Shown here: positions 25,349 to 33,790 of the stretch, in pieces
Layout of the letters: every line of letters starts with the position of its first letter
Numbering within the stretch: the stretch's first letter is position 1
From: Luminiphilus syltensis NOR5-1B
GTDB taxonomy: Bacteria > Pseudomonadota > Gammaproteobacteria > Pseudomonadales > Halieaceae
Assembly (NCBI RefSeq): GCF_000158175.1
Contig: NZ_DS999411.1
Span: forward strand, 1,150,596-1,214,595
DNA: 64,000 nt
Direction: 5' to 3'
The notes under the pieces: model-generated
Told to the model about the DNA's origin: nothing
The model's database searches: none
The model's input: only the letters and a program-made list of their open reading frames with translations
Position numbers and translations under genes: made by a program

Positions 25349-25726
25349 ATGTGTCGCGCGACTCAATCGGGCTTCTCGCTGATAGAGTTACTTATCGCCG
25401 TTGCCATTGTTGGTATCCTCGCCGCCGTGGCTATACCGTCTTACCGGGCGCAAATTCAGGAATCGCGACGTTCCGCCGGGCAGACCGCGCTCCTGGAAGC
25501 TGCACAACTGGCGGAGCGGCAGTTCACAACGACCAACGCGTATACGGGTACTGATATCAGCGGCGTAGACGTTGAATTTTATACGCTCACTTTGCCAACC
25601 CTGACAGCGACCACGTACACCGTGAGTGCTGCACCTACTGGCCCGCAGGCGACTGACCCCTGTGGGACCATGACGGTAACCCATACCGGTGCGCGAACCG
25701 CCGGCGCTACGGATTGCTGGGATTAG
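25349..25726 (+). CDS. Type IV minor pilin, PilE-like
   Basis: A 125-residue prepilin from the ATG at 25349, with AAGGGG about 8 nt upstream (an ATG at 25241 would add an atypical leader). The PilD cleavage site lies after Gly8, giving mature FSLIELLIAVAIVGILAAVAIPSY with the conserved Glu5. Two C-terminal cysteines (DPCG and DCWD) form the usual D-region. The globular part is short, as in PilE minor pilins. It is the first of five prepilin genes. In Pseudomonas PilE is usually the last of the set. Confidence 0.88.
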   Translation: MCRATQSGFSLIELLIAVAIVGILAAVAIPSYRAQIQESRRSAGQTALLEAAQLAERQFTTTNAYTGTDISGVDVEFYTLTLPTLTATTYTVSAAPTGPQATDPCGTMTVTHTGARTAGATDCWD

Positions 25727-25728
25727 CC

Positions 25729-26220
25729 ATGCTGATGCCGCGCGCTTCACAGGGGTTTTCGCTGCTCGAGTTGATGGTCGTGATTATTGTGGTTGCGATC
25801 CTGCTTGCCATTGCCGCGCCTTCGTTCACCCGTTTTTTCGAAAGCAATCGCCTGAGCACCGCGGCAAACAGCTTGCTTTATCACCTCCAGCTTTCGCGCA
25901 GCGAAGCCGTGCGCTACGCCACCGATGTGACATTTTGTCCTAGCGCCGACGGCGCCGCCTGTTCCGGCGGTACTGACTGGACGGTTGGCTGGATCGTCAC
26001 CCGACCCGACCCGGCAAACCCTGCGTTGACGGATGTCTTGCGTGTTGCTCCTGCTGTTCAGGGCACGGTTGCCATTACCGGGGGTCCCACGTCCATCGTG
26101 TTTTCGCCGGTGGGGTCCGCCTCGAGCGCCAATACCTTTACGGTAACCGTGGGTAGCAGCAGTGACACCGTCTGTGTATATGTCGGCGGTATGGCGGCAA
26201 CCGGGAGTGGATGCCCATGA
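25729..26220 (+). CDS. GspH/FimT family pseudopilin
   Basis: A 163-residue prepilin. The leader ends at Gly9 and the mature protein begins FSLLELMVVIIVVAILLAIAAPSF with Glu5. The FESNRLSTAANSLLYHLQLSRSEAVRY segment after the helix is typical of FimT/FimU. The globular domain is GspH-like with a C-terminal cysteine pair. In other species FimU/FimT belongs to the priming complex at the pilus tip. FimT has also been linked to DNA binding in natural transformation. It starts 2 bp after the preceding stop. Confidence 0.88.
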   Translation: MLMPRASQGFSLLELMVVIIVVAILLAIAAPSFTRFFESNRLSTAANSLLYHLQLSRSEAVRYATDVTFCPSADGAACSGGTDWTVGWIVTRPDPANPALTDVLRVAPAVQGTVAITGGPTSIVFSPVGSASSANTFTVTVGSSSDTVCVYVGGMAATGSGCP

Positions 26221-26651
26221 TTGAGTCCAGGTTAGCGTTACAGCAGCGCGGTTTTACCCTGATGGAAGTGCTGGTGACGGTACTGATATTGTCCATCGGT
26301 CTGCTGGGTGCCGCGCAGATGCAGATCCAGTCACAGAAGTATTCCTACGCCAGTGCACAGCGTGCGCTGGCCATTGTTCAGGTCTCAGATTTGGCCGAGC
26401 GTCTGTGGAACGGTGCCTGTGATATTCAGGCCGATCCGGCTACCGCTTCTGCAGCCATTGTGACTGCGTGGGAAGCGGCCCATACGGGCGGCACGCTGGG
26501 CAGTTGGACGGGGGCGGCGACGCTGACCGGGACCACCGGCGATCCTTCTTTTCGCTTTGATATCACGGTGACGTGGCAGGATAACCGTTTCGATCTGAGT
26601 GAATCCCTCAGTCGAACCGTTGTCATTCCCAGCCTTGCGGGGTGTGTATGA
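26217..26651 (+). CDS. pilV: Type IV minor pilin PilV
   Basis: A 144-residue PilV-type prepilin. The start overlaps the previous stop (ATGA). Cleavage after Gly12 gives FTLMEVLVTVLILSIGLLGAAQMQIQSQK, characteristic of PilV, then a helix with LAERLWNG. The C-terminus ends in a cysteine. It is probably part of the tip-priming complex with the FimT-, PilW- and PilX-like proteins. It overlaps the next gene by four bases. Confidence 0.9.
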   Translation: MIESRLALQQRGFTLMEVLVTVLILSIGLLGAAQMQIQSQKYSYASAQRALAIVQVSDLAERLWNGACDIQADPATASAAIVTAWEAAHTGGTLGSWTGAATLTGTTGDPSFRFDITVTWQDNRFDLSESLSRTVVIPSLAGCV

Positions 26652-27706
26652 AAAAACGTAGAGCGCTAGATGTACTGGCAGCACTGAACGGCAAAGTTCA
26701 GAGAATTCGCCCGCAAACCGGGTTTACCCTTATCGAACTCATGGTTGCCATGGCGTTAGGGTTATTCATCATTTCTGGCGCGGTGGCCATGTTTCTGGCC
26801 AACCAGCAGTCAGCGGCGGTGAAACGCGATCTCGATAACGCGCAGGATGGCATCCGCTTTGCATCGCAAACAATCACCCGCGTGGTGCGTGAGGCGGATA
26901 ATCTGGCGGTAGCCGGCAACACCCTCACGGTCACCTATGATGGCGGTGCAGGGGTTCGCAATTGTTTGGGAGCGGTGGCTGGCGCCGGTTCAAATACAGA
27001 TGTATTCAGCGTGGTCGCGGGAGACCTCCAGTGTAACGGCGAGGTAATCACCCGCGGTGTGTCCGCGTTCACGGCTGCTTTGCTACCAGACAGCCTCGGT
27101 AACAACGTCAGTGTCCGCGTTACCCTCGGTATGGCGGGCTCGGCGCTAGCTACTGATTTCACTGCCACTGCGCGACCCATGGTGCTGAATCTGTATGCCG
27201 GCGTAGATCTGCAGGCGATTGCGGATGAATACGGAGTAACGGTAGACGATCTGACGCCAACTCCTGAGCCTAACCCAGACGATCCTCCCGTGGAGGAGCC
27301 TCCCCCGCCGGTCGAGCCTCCCGTGCCCCCTCTCGAGGACCCTGAGGATCCAGGCCCCATCAACCCTCCCGTTCCCGGGGATGTGTGCCCGACTGATCCT
27401 GGATCGGTTGTGTATAGCAATGAGTTTAGGCTGTGTGTCCAAAACCCGAGCGGAAATAACCTTTTGGCTTATCAGGAAGCAATTGATTTTTGTTCCAATA
27501 TAGGGAAGGCATTACCCACATTGGATCAGCTTCAGGGTATTTGCGCGGTTAGGGGCTCGTTGGGCGATTTTGGAGCAACTGTTTATTGGTCCAGCCAATC
27601 TCAAAATAGAAACTTCGCCCTATCGGTCGACTTTGACGATGGTTGCAGTTCGGGCCTTAGCGAAAAAGAAGGGAATTTCGAAGTCCGCTGTCTTACGGCG
27701 TACTAA
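26648..27706 (+). CDS. PilW-like minor pilin with C-terminal Lcl/DUF1566-like domain
   Basis: A 352-residue protein starting in an ATGA overlap with pilV. A 25-residue leader ends in Gly25, then FTLIELMVAMALGLFIISGAVAMFL with Glu5. A pilin-like globular part reaches about residue 200. A Pro/Glu-rich linker (about 203–245) leads to a roughly 105-residue C-terminal domain with six cysteines and the motifs ALPTLDQLQGIC, VYWSSQSQ and EVRCLTAY. These resemble the DUF1566/Lcl C-terminal fold, which is C-type-lectin-like. PilW proteins normally lack this tail. Its DNA is more AT-rich than the rest of the gene. Confidence 0.8.
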   Translation: MKKRRALDVLAALNGKVQRIRPQTGFTLIELMVAMALGLFIISGAVAMFLANQQSAAVKRDLDNAQDGIRFASQTITRVVREADNLAVAGNTLTVTYDGGAGVRNCLGAVAGAGSNTDVFSVVAGDLQCNGEVITRGVSAFTAALLPDSLGNNVSVRVTLGMAGSALATDFTATARPMVLNLYAGVDLQAIADEYGVTVDDLTPTPEPNPDDPPVEEPPPPVEPPVPPLEDPEDPGPINPPVPGDVCPTDPGSVVYSNEFRLCVQNPSGNNLLAYQEAIDFCSNIGKALPTLDQLQGICAVRGSLGDFGATVYWSSQSQNRNFALSVDFDDGCSSGLSEKEGNFEVRCLTAY

Positions 27707-27748
27707 CCAATTCATCGATTCAACCGGTGGGGCAGAGAGGAAGACGTC

Positions 27749-28972
27749 ATGCAGGCATTCAGGAAACAGAGAGGAGCCGCGTTGGTTGTCAGTTTGATAT
27801 TGCTGGCAGTCGCTACTTTGGTCATCGTATACGGAATGCGCGGAACCAACTTACAGGAACGGATGACCGCCAACCAGAATAACAAGTCGATCTCCTTCGT
27901 TGCCGCCGAAGCCGGGGGCAGTGAGTTTCTGGGCTGGCTGGTCGCCGAGGACGACGCCGGCACAGTTGATTGGACCGATGCCACCTGGCAGGAGTCGTGG
28001 AAAACAGCAGTGGGCTTCACACTTCCCGACTCGCCGGTCACCACCGCCAGCATAGGTACTTATGGTGCGTATTATATCAGCGCCATAATCTGGGGCACCG
28101 ATGATGTGGTGGTAAACGTGACCGGTAACTCGCTCGGTGGCACGGACAGCGTGGGGCAGACAACGCTCCAACTTACTTACCAAAAGCCACAGCTATACAT
28201 ACCTCCCGGTCCGGGGCCGGCATTTGCAAAAGGCTTGCTGACGGAGGGCAGCATTACCGTGAACGGAACGTCGTCGTTCACCGGTAGTGCGCATGCTAAC
28301 GAGGCGTTTGACGGTAGGGGCGAACTGGTTGATCTCAATGACCTAGATGCCGAGGGCGAGCTGGTCCCCTACCCCTCTGATATCAGCGCATCGGGTACTG
28401 CAACGTTCAGTGGAGATGTGCCAGATGGAAGCACGATTGCAGATAGGGTTACATCTGATGCCGAGCCTTTTGACGTGCCCTCAGCGGCTGATTTCGTCAC
28501 AGATCATGGACTTAACGCCAGCCCCGATGCCGACGGCTTCACAGCGGCTATCGCGGCCTGCGAAATTCCGGATGGTGATGGATTGGGGCGGATGTACTAT
28601 TGCGATGGAGACGTCGACCTCGATCGTAACGCTAGTCATCAAAACGTGACGATTCTCGCAACGGGCAACATTACACAAAATGGCAGCAGTGATATTGGCG
28701 TGAATAACGCGCTTGACGTCGCCTTGGTCGCTGGTGGAGAGATAACCCTTAATGGCCAGACGGATACCTTTGGTGTGTTCTGGGCTGAGGGCGACGTTAT
28801 ACACAATGGTACTTCCACACTCACTGGTGCCGTGGTCTCGGGCGGCGATTTCACCAAAAACGGTGGACTGGCTTTTGTTCAATCCAAACGCTTCTCAGGC
28901 AATCTTCAATTACCTGACCCTGACCCGATCCCTGTTCCGCCTAGCATTCTTTCCTGGCGTGAGATTTACTGA
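27749..28972 (+). CDS. PilX-like minor pilin with long C-terminal domain
   Basis: A 407-residue protein. The N-terminus (RGAALVVSLILLAVATLVIVYGMRG, then LQERMTANQNNKSISFVAAEAG) is that of PilX, which lacks a classical prepilin cleavage motif. PilX is usually about 170–200 residues. Here about 250 extra residues follow. They include spaced VNGTSSFTGSAH, NITQNGSSDIG, ITLNGQTDTFG and VIHNGTSTLTGAVV segments that look like beta-solenoid turns, and then a Pro-rich tail. No pilY1 follows, so this tail or the PilW tail may supply the adhesive tip. That role is inference. Confidence 0.75.
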   Translation: MQAFRKQRGAALVVSLILLAVATLVIVYGMRGTNLQERMTANQNNKSISFVAAEAGGSEFLGWLVAEDDAGTVDWTDATWQESWKTAVGFTLPDSPVTTASIGTYGAYYISAIIWGTDDVVVNVTGNSLGGTDSVGQTTLQLTYQKPQLYIPPGPGPAFAKGLLTEGSITVNGTSSFTGSAHANEAFDGRGELVDLNDLDAEGELVPYPSDISASGTATFSGDVPDGSTIADRVTSDAEPFDVPSAADFVTDHGLNASPDADGFTAAIAACEIPDGDGLGRMYYCDGDVDLDRNASHQNVTILATGNITQNGSSDIGVNNALDVALVAGGEITLNGQTDTFGVFWAEGDVIHNGTSTLTGAVVSGGDFTKNGGLAFVQSKRFSGNLQLPDPDPIPVPPSILSWREIY

Positions 28973-29481
28973 TCACGCCAATCACGCCGGATAAATTTTG
29001 CTCAGGTCGCAGAGCCGAGGTGTTTGGCAGGCCGATGCGTTTCGGGTACCGCTCCCGGAGCGGATTCGATTAATCGCTGATTCTAGCTAGGCGCGTTGTC
29101 GGCTGCGAAATGCCGCTAATCCTTAGCCAGCCGGCTCCCCCGCAACGCTCACGCTGACTACAGGTTTGCAGATGCTTTAGTGCCTGTTTCGGGACCTTTG
29201 CGTGAATTCGCGACCCCGATTTCGGTAGGCTATTGTCTCTCAGTGCGCGATCTTCGCGGATACTGGGCACAGTGACTACAATTCGTCGTTTTACTTCTGG
29301 TGGTGTGAGTGTCTGTCGTTTGACATGAGATTAAAAGCACCTAGACGGGCTTCTTGTCGTTGAATCTTTTTATCTCTGTTCGTGACCACGCGCGGCACCG
29401 CCACTCGGGCGTATAGGTCCGCGTTGTCTGCGAACCACCCCATGTTAAGGTGTTTATTAATCCAACGATCAATGGAGACCC
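28973..29481. other. Non-coding stretch between pilX-like gene and rimK
   Basis: About 510 bp without a gene I can support. A perfect 7-bp inverted repeat with a 1-nt centre, CCGCTCC/GGAGCGG, lies at 29049–29063 but has no T-run. The last 60 bp should hold the rimK promoter. Confidence 0.45.
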
Positions 29482-30687
29482 ATGAAACTGGCCATTCTGT
29501 CCTGTGCACCCAACGCCTACAGCACCCGCCGCCTTAAAGAAGCGGCCGAGCAGCGGGATCATCAGGCCAAGGTATTGAATACACTGAAATTTGCGATCGA
29601 TCTCGATGAGGGTAGTCCTGACCTTTACTATCGCCAGAAGCAGCTCAGTAGTTACGATGCAGTGTTGCCACGAATCGGCGCGTCCATCACCTATTACGGG
29701 ACTGCAGTGGTTCGGCAGTTTCAGGAAATGGATATTTTTGCGGCGAATACGGCCCACGGCATCATCAACTCCCGGGATAAGCTGCGCAGTTTGCAGATTC
29801 TGAGCCGACACCATATCGGTATCCCGCGAACCACCTTCGTCCGTGATAAACGCGATGTGCTTCCGGCGATTGCGCGGGTCGGCGGCGCACCGGTCGTTAT
29901 CAAATTGATCGAGGGCACTCAGGGCATCGGCGTACTGCTCGCCGAGACTGTTAAAGCCGCCGAGGGCATCATCGAACTGCTGCAAAGCCAGAAGCAGAAT
30001 GTCCTGATCCAGAAATTTGTTGCCGAGAGCAAGGGCAAGGATATCCGGGCGTTTGTCGTCGGCGATCAGGTCGTTGCCGCGATGCGTCGTGTGGCCCAAG
30101 GGCAGGAATTCCGCAGTAACGTCCACCGTGGCGGTATCGCCGAACCTGTCGAACTCGATGAGCGTTACGTACAGACCGCTATTCGTTGTACCCAGATCAT
30201 GGGCTTACGCGTCGCCGGCGTTGATATGCTCGAGGGTAAAGACGGCCCGCAGGTGATGGAGGTGAATTCGTCACCCGGTCTCGAGGGCATCGAAACGGCT
30301 ACGGGTCTCGATGTTGCGGGTTCGGTGATCGATTACATTGCAGCCCAGGTCGACTTCCCTGAAATCGATGTGCGCCAGCGTTTGACGGTAAGCAAGGGTT
30401 ACGGCGTCAGCGAAATTTATGTGCCTGAAGGTGCCCATTTCGTGGGTCAGACCATTACCGAAACCAAACTCTACGAGAGTGATATCAACGTGCTTACCCT
30501 CTATAGAGGCGGCAAGGTTATCCCCAATCCCAAGGGTAATCGGGTGCTTGAAGCGGGCGATAAACTGCTCTGTTACGGCAAGCTCGAAGCCATGCGCGGC
30601 ATGATTCCCTCGCGTGCCCGCCGGCGTCGTAAGCCTCAAATACAGCAGTTGGAAACCGACATAACGGCTGAGGGGCAGGCCGAGTAA
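29482..30687 (+). CDS. rimK: RimK-type glutamate ligase fused to a TrkA-C (RCK_C) domain
   Basis: A 401-residue protein. Residues 1–295 are RimK, an ATP-grasp ligase that adds glutamates to the C-terminus of ribosomal protein S6, with VVIKLIEGTQGIGVLL and the metal-site QVMEVNSSPGLEGIE. Canonical RimK ends near 300. Here about 75 further residues (303–375), YGVSEIYVPEGAHF through EAGDKLLCYGKLEAM, have the pattern of an RCK_C ligand-binding domain as found in K+ channels and SLC13/SulP-type proteins. A basic tail RARRRRKPQ follows. The added domain suggests control by a small ligand, which is inference. Confidence 0.88.
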   Translation: MKLAILSCAPNAYSTRRLKEAAEQRDHQAKVLNTLKFAIDLDEGSPDLYYRQKQLSSYDAVLPRIGASITYYGTAVVRQFQEMDIFAANTAHGIINSRDKLRSLQILSRHHIGIPRTTFVRDKRDVLPAIARVGGAPVVIKLIEGTQGIGVLLAETVKAAEGIIELLQSQKQNVLIQKFVAESKGKDIRAFVVGDQVVAAMRRVAQGQEFRSNVHRGGIAEPVELDERYVQTAIRCTQIMGLRVAGVDMLEGKDGPQVMEVNSSPGLEGIETATGLDVAGSVIDYIAAQVDFPEIDVRQRLTVSKGYGVSEIYVPEGAHFVGQTITETKLYESDINVLTLYRGGKVIPNPKGNRVLEAGDKLLCYGKLEAMRGMIPSRARRRRKPQIQQLETDITAEGQAE

Positions 30688-30948
30688 TGTGATCGCTCTC
30701 TGTTTGCACGCTTAAGCGACGGGAAGAAGTTATCAAATTAAGCCTTTCGATGAGCAATGTTTAAGATTTTGGCTATTGACTCGCTGGAGCCAGCTATTTA
30801 ACGCCAACAATTCACCTAACATTGTCAGTTCTTGGAAGTGGCTGAAATGGGTTTTAAGCGACCCGTGGCTTTCTTGGTTTAGGGATTACGGTCGCGGCAG
30901 TAATCGGTAGCATATTGTGGGGCCTGCTGTGAAATGGCGCCCCGTCCA

Positions 30949-31884
30949 TCACGCCGACCGGTTATAAATCGGCGTCACCACATCGCTAAACGCCTCGCCC
31001 ATGCGCTCGCGGATCAACTGCGCCAGCTCCTGGTAAAGGTGGCGCACGGGGCTCCCTGCCCGAAAGATCAGCGCATGCTCGCGAAACAATTGCGCACCCT
31101 CGACCTTAATCACATCAAGCTCTTCGGGCCGGTGAATCTCCGATCGGATGTACAGCGCCGGTAACAGCGCGATCCCCATGCCCATGACCACCATCTGCCG
31201 CAGGGTATCGAGACTGGTGCCTTCATAGTCCCGATTAATGCGCGCACCGGTTCGATCGCAGATCCGTTGTACTTCCTGATGCAGACGGTGGCGTTCATCG
31301 AGCCCGAGGATGCTCATGCCCGCTAGCTGCTCCTCGCGCAGCTTGCCATTCACTGCAAGCCCCGCTTCTTTGGCGGCGATTACCAGTAGCGGTTCGCGAA
31401 AGAGTACCTCGATCGCTAACTGGTCGTTGCTCAAGGGGAGGGGTACCAGTGCCAGGTCATACCGTCCGTCGAGTACACCCCCCTCCAACTGGCTCGGTTG
31501 TTCCTCGCGAACATACAGCTTGAGCCGTTCAAACTTCTGGTGGATGGCGGGCACGATATTCGGCAGCAGGTAAGGCCCCAGCGTAGGGGGTACCCCCAGC
31601 CGGTGGGTGGTGGCCGCGGTATCGGAAAGGGTATGCGCCAGCTCCTGGAGTTCGTGCCATTTGGCAATCAACTGTTTGGCGGTGGACAGGAGCTCGCGCC
31701 CGGCGGGCGTGAGCTGGGTCACGCGACGGCTGCGCTCGAAAAGTGTCACGCCCAGGCTTTTCTCGAGGGCGGAGAGCTGGGTCGAGAGCGTGGGCTGGGC
31801 CACATCAAGCCGATCTGCGGCGCGACGGATCGACTGGGCCTCAGCGACCGCGAGGAAGTACTGGATTTGCTTGACCGTTGCCAT
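30949..31884 (-). CDS. OxyR-like LysR-family regulator lacking the peroxidatic cysteine
   Basis: A 311-residue LysR regulator from the ATG at 31884, preceded by GAGG (an upstream start at 31950 lacks the family look). The N-terminal winged HTH spans about 4–62. The substrate-binding part is very OxyR-like, including DTLRQMVVMGMGIALLPALYIRSE. In E. coli OxyR the motif HCL carries Cys199. Here the aligned residues are HRL (Arg200), while Cys209 matches OxyR Cys208. Thiol switching as in OxyR is thus unlikely. It is divergent from sulP across an OxyR-type operator. Confidence 0.85.
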   Translation of the reverse strand: MATVKQIQYFLAVAEAQSIRRAADRLDVAQPTLSTQLSALEKSLGVTLFERSRRVTQLTPAGRELLSTAKQLIAKWHELQELAHTLSDTAATTHRLGVPPTLGPYLLPNIVPAIHQKFERLKLYVREEQPSQLEGGVLDGRYDLALVPLPLSNDQLAIEVLFREPLLVIAAKEAGLAVNGKLREEQLAGMSILGLDERHRLHQEVQRICDRTGARINRDYEGTSLDTLRQMVVMGMGIALLPALYIRSEIHRPEELDVIKVEGAQLFREHALIFRAGSPVRHLYQELAQLIRERMGEAFSDVVTPIYNRSA

Positions 31885-31941
31885 GGTGCCCGCCTCGGAT
31901 TGCCGGGTTTGCCTGTGGCCCCAGCCCGCAATCGCATTTTC

Positions 31942-31979
31942 GATAGCCAAAGACTATCACATAAAAGAATTTCGCATAT
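31942..31979. promoter_or_regulatory. OxyR-type operator between the LysR gene and sulP
   Basis: GATAG-N7-CTATC (31942–31958) is a perfect inverted repeat matching the ATAG-N7-CTAT half of the OxyR consensus. Exactly 7 nt after it a weaker copy, AAGA-N7-ATAT (31965–31979), falls where the second half of the tetramer site should be. It lies about 60 bp upstream of the regulator ATG and 70–110 bp upstream of sulP. Confidence 0.6.
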
Positions 31980-32051
31980 TTGTTTGTGGTTAAAGGCCGG
32001 CCATAGTGTGCGGGTACAGGGGCAATCGCCCCAGAGTTTGGAGTTTGAGTT

Positions 32052-33725
32052 ATGCGTTCGTTACTGAAATTTGACCTGAATCACCTGCGCGGTGACATTT
32101 ACGGCGGTCTCACCGCCGGTGTCGTGGCCATTCCGCTGGCCCTCGCATTCGGTGTCGCCTCGGGTCTTGGTCCCATTGCCGGTATGTACGGCGCAATTAT
32201 TGTGGGTTTCTTCGCCGCTTTGTTCGGTGGTACCCCCACCAATGTCTCGGGCCCCACCGGCCCCATGGTGGTGGTACTCGCGGGTCTGTTCGCGAGCCTC
32301 TCCGGTGACGTCGGGCTAATCCTCACGGCCGTTATGCTGGCTGGCGCCTTCCAGATTGTGTTTGGTGCGGTAGGCTTTGGTAATTACATCCGGTTGGTGC
32401 CGTATCCCGTGGTGTCGGGCTTCATGAGCGGCATCGGTGTGATTATTATTATTCTCCAGTTCGATGCCTTGTTCGGTCACGACGCGCCTGCGGGAACGTT
32501 GTCCGCGTTGGCCTACATTCCCACCGCGCTCTCTGACATCAACATGGCGGCGTTGACCGTTGGTGTTGTGACCCTCGCCGTGGCCTACGCCTGGCCCACC
32601 AGGTGGGGTGTCTATGTTCCGGGACCACTGGCGGCGCTGATCACGGGTACAGTATTGAGCCTGTTTCTTCCGGTCATGCCGATTCTCGGCGATATCCCCT
32701 CGGGCCTGCCCAGCCTCCACCTGCCGGTGTTTGATCAGTCGGCGATGATGCTGGTGATCGAAGCGGCCTTTATTTTGGCGGTGCTTGGTTCTATCGACAG
32801 CCTGCTGACCTCGCTGGTCGCCGATAACATGACCCGCACCCGCCATGACTCCAATAAGGAGCTTATCGGCCAGGGTATTGGTAATACCGTCGCCGGTCTG
32901 TTTGGTGGAATCGCCGGTGCCGGTGCCACCATGCGCACGGTGATCAATATTCGCTCGGGTGGTGTTACTCGCCTGTCGGGCATGATCCACTCCGTGGTGC
33001 TTGCCGCGGTCGTTCTGGGCGTCGGTTCTGTCGCCTCTTATATCCCCCATGCGGCCCTTGCCGGCGTTCTCTTCAAGGTGGGCATGGACATTGTCGACTT
33101 CAGCTACCTGAAGCGTGCGCACCGTGGACCTCGCTGGGATCTGGTGCTGATGGCGCTGGTATTGGGCCTTACCGTGTTTGTTGACCTGATCACCGCTGTC
33201 GGCGCTGGTGTGGTTCTGGCCGCATTGGCTTATGTCAAGCAGGTCGCCAAAACTCAGCTCGACGAACTGACTTCGCGTCCCTTTACCGAGGCCACCCCGG
33301 AAGAGCGTGCGATTCTTGATCGCCTCGGCAAGCAGGTCACCATATTCGAGTTCGGTGGTCCGCTGAGCTTTGGAGCGGCGGCCGATGTCGGCCACCACGT
33401 GCGCGAGCGCTACAAGAACGCGACCCACTCGATCATCCTCGATTTCAACCGGGTACCTTTCATGGATGTATCCGCCGCACGTGCCGTCGAGACCATTGGT
33501 TGTGATGCGGCCAAGGCCAAGAAGACCATTTATATCGTTGGTATGGCGCCCCAGGTCATCGAAACCCTGTCCAGTTTGGGCGCCGATTGCTGCCTGCCGG
33601 GCGATGCCCACTTTGCTACCCGGCTTGAGGCACTCGAGGCAATCGACGGGCGCTCACAGATAACCGAAGCCGGTGGCCGAGGATCGTCGGACAAGCCGCT
33701 GAAACCGGCGAGCGCTGTCGCCTAA
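32052..33725 (+). CDS. SulP family inorganic anion transporter
   Basis: A 557-residue SLC26/SulP transporter with a hydrophobic core of about 12–14 helices (15–400) that includes YGGLTAGVVAIPLALAFGVASG and GTPTNVSGPTGPMVV near the N-terminus. A C-terminal STAS domain (about 430–530) contains SIILDFNRVPFMDVSAARAVE. Substrates in this family are bicarbonate, sulfate or other anions. The sequence does not decide. A SnoaL-like gene follows 65 bp behind, and regulation is probably by the divergent OxyR-like protein. Confidence 0.92.
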   Translation: MRSLLKFDLNHLRGDIYGGLTAGVVAIPLALAFGVASGLGPIAGMYGAIIVGFFAALFGGTPTNVSGPTGPMVVVLAGLFASLSGDVGLILTAVMLAGAFQIVFGAVGFGNYIRLVPYPVVSGFMSGIGVIIIILQFDALFGHDAPAGTLSALAYIPTALSDINMAALTVGVVTLAVAYAWPTRWGVYVPGPLAALITGTVLSLFLPVMPILGDIPSGLPSLHLPVFDQSAMMLVIEAAFILAVLGSIDSLLTSLVADNMTRTRHDSNKELIGQGIGNTVAGLFGGIAGAGATMRTVINIRSGGVTRLSGMIHSVVLAAVVLGVGSVASYIPHAALAGVLFKVGMDIVDFSYLKRAHRGPRWDLVLMALVLGLTVFVDLITAVGAGVVLAALAYVKQVAKTQLDELTSRPFTEATPEERAILDRLGKQVTIFEFGGPLSFGAAADVGHHVRERYKNATHSIILDFNRVPFMDVSAARAVETIGCDAAKAKKTIYIVGMAPQVIETLSSLGADCCLPGDAHFATRLEALEAIDGRSQITEAGGRGSSDKPLKPASAVA

Positions 33726-33790
33726 ATCCATTACTTTTTAACTGACTTAACCATTGGCCTGATTGGCCGCTGTAACAACAGGAGAACGAC

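Noticed and set aside
27420-27706. PilW C-terminal domain as the variable protein of a diversity-generating retroelement
   Set aside because: The fold type would fit, but no reverse transcriptase, template repeat or near-duplicate of this segment is present in the window.
32316-33611. Long minus-strand frame of 431 codons opposite sulP
   Set aside because: It lies inside the conserved SulP gene, and its composition (His/Arg/Gln-rich) is that of an antisense frame in GC-rich DNA.
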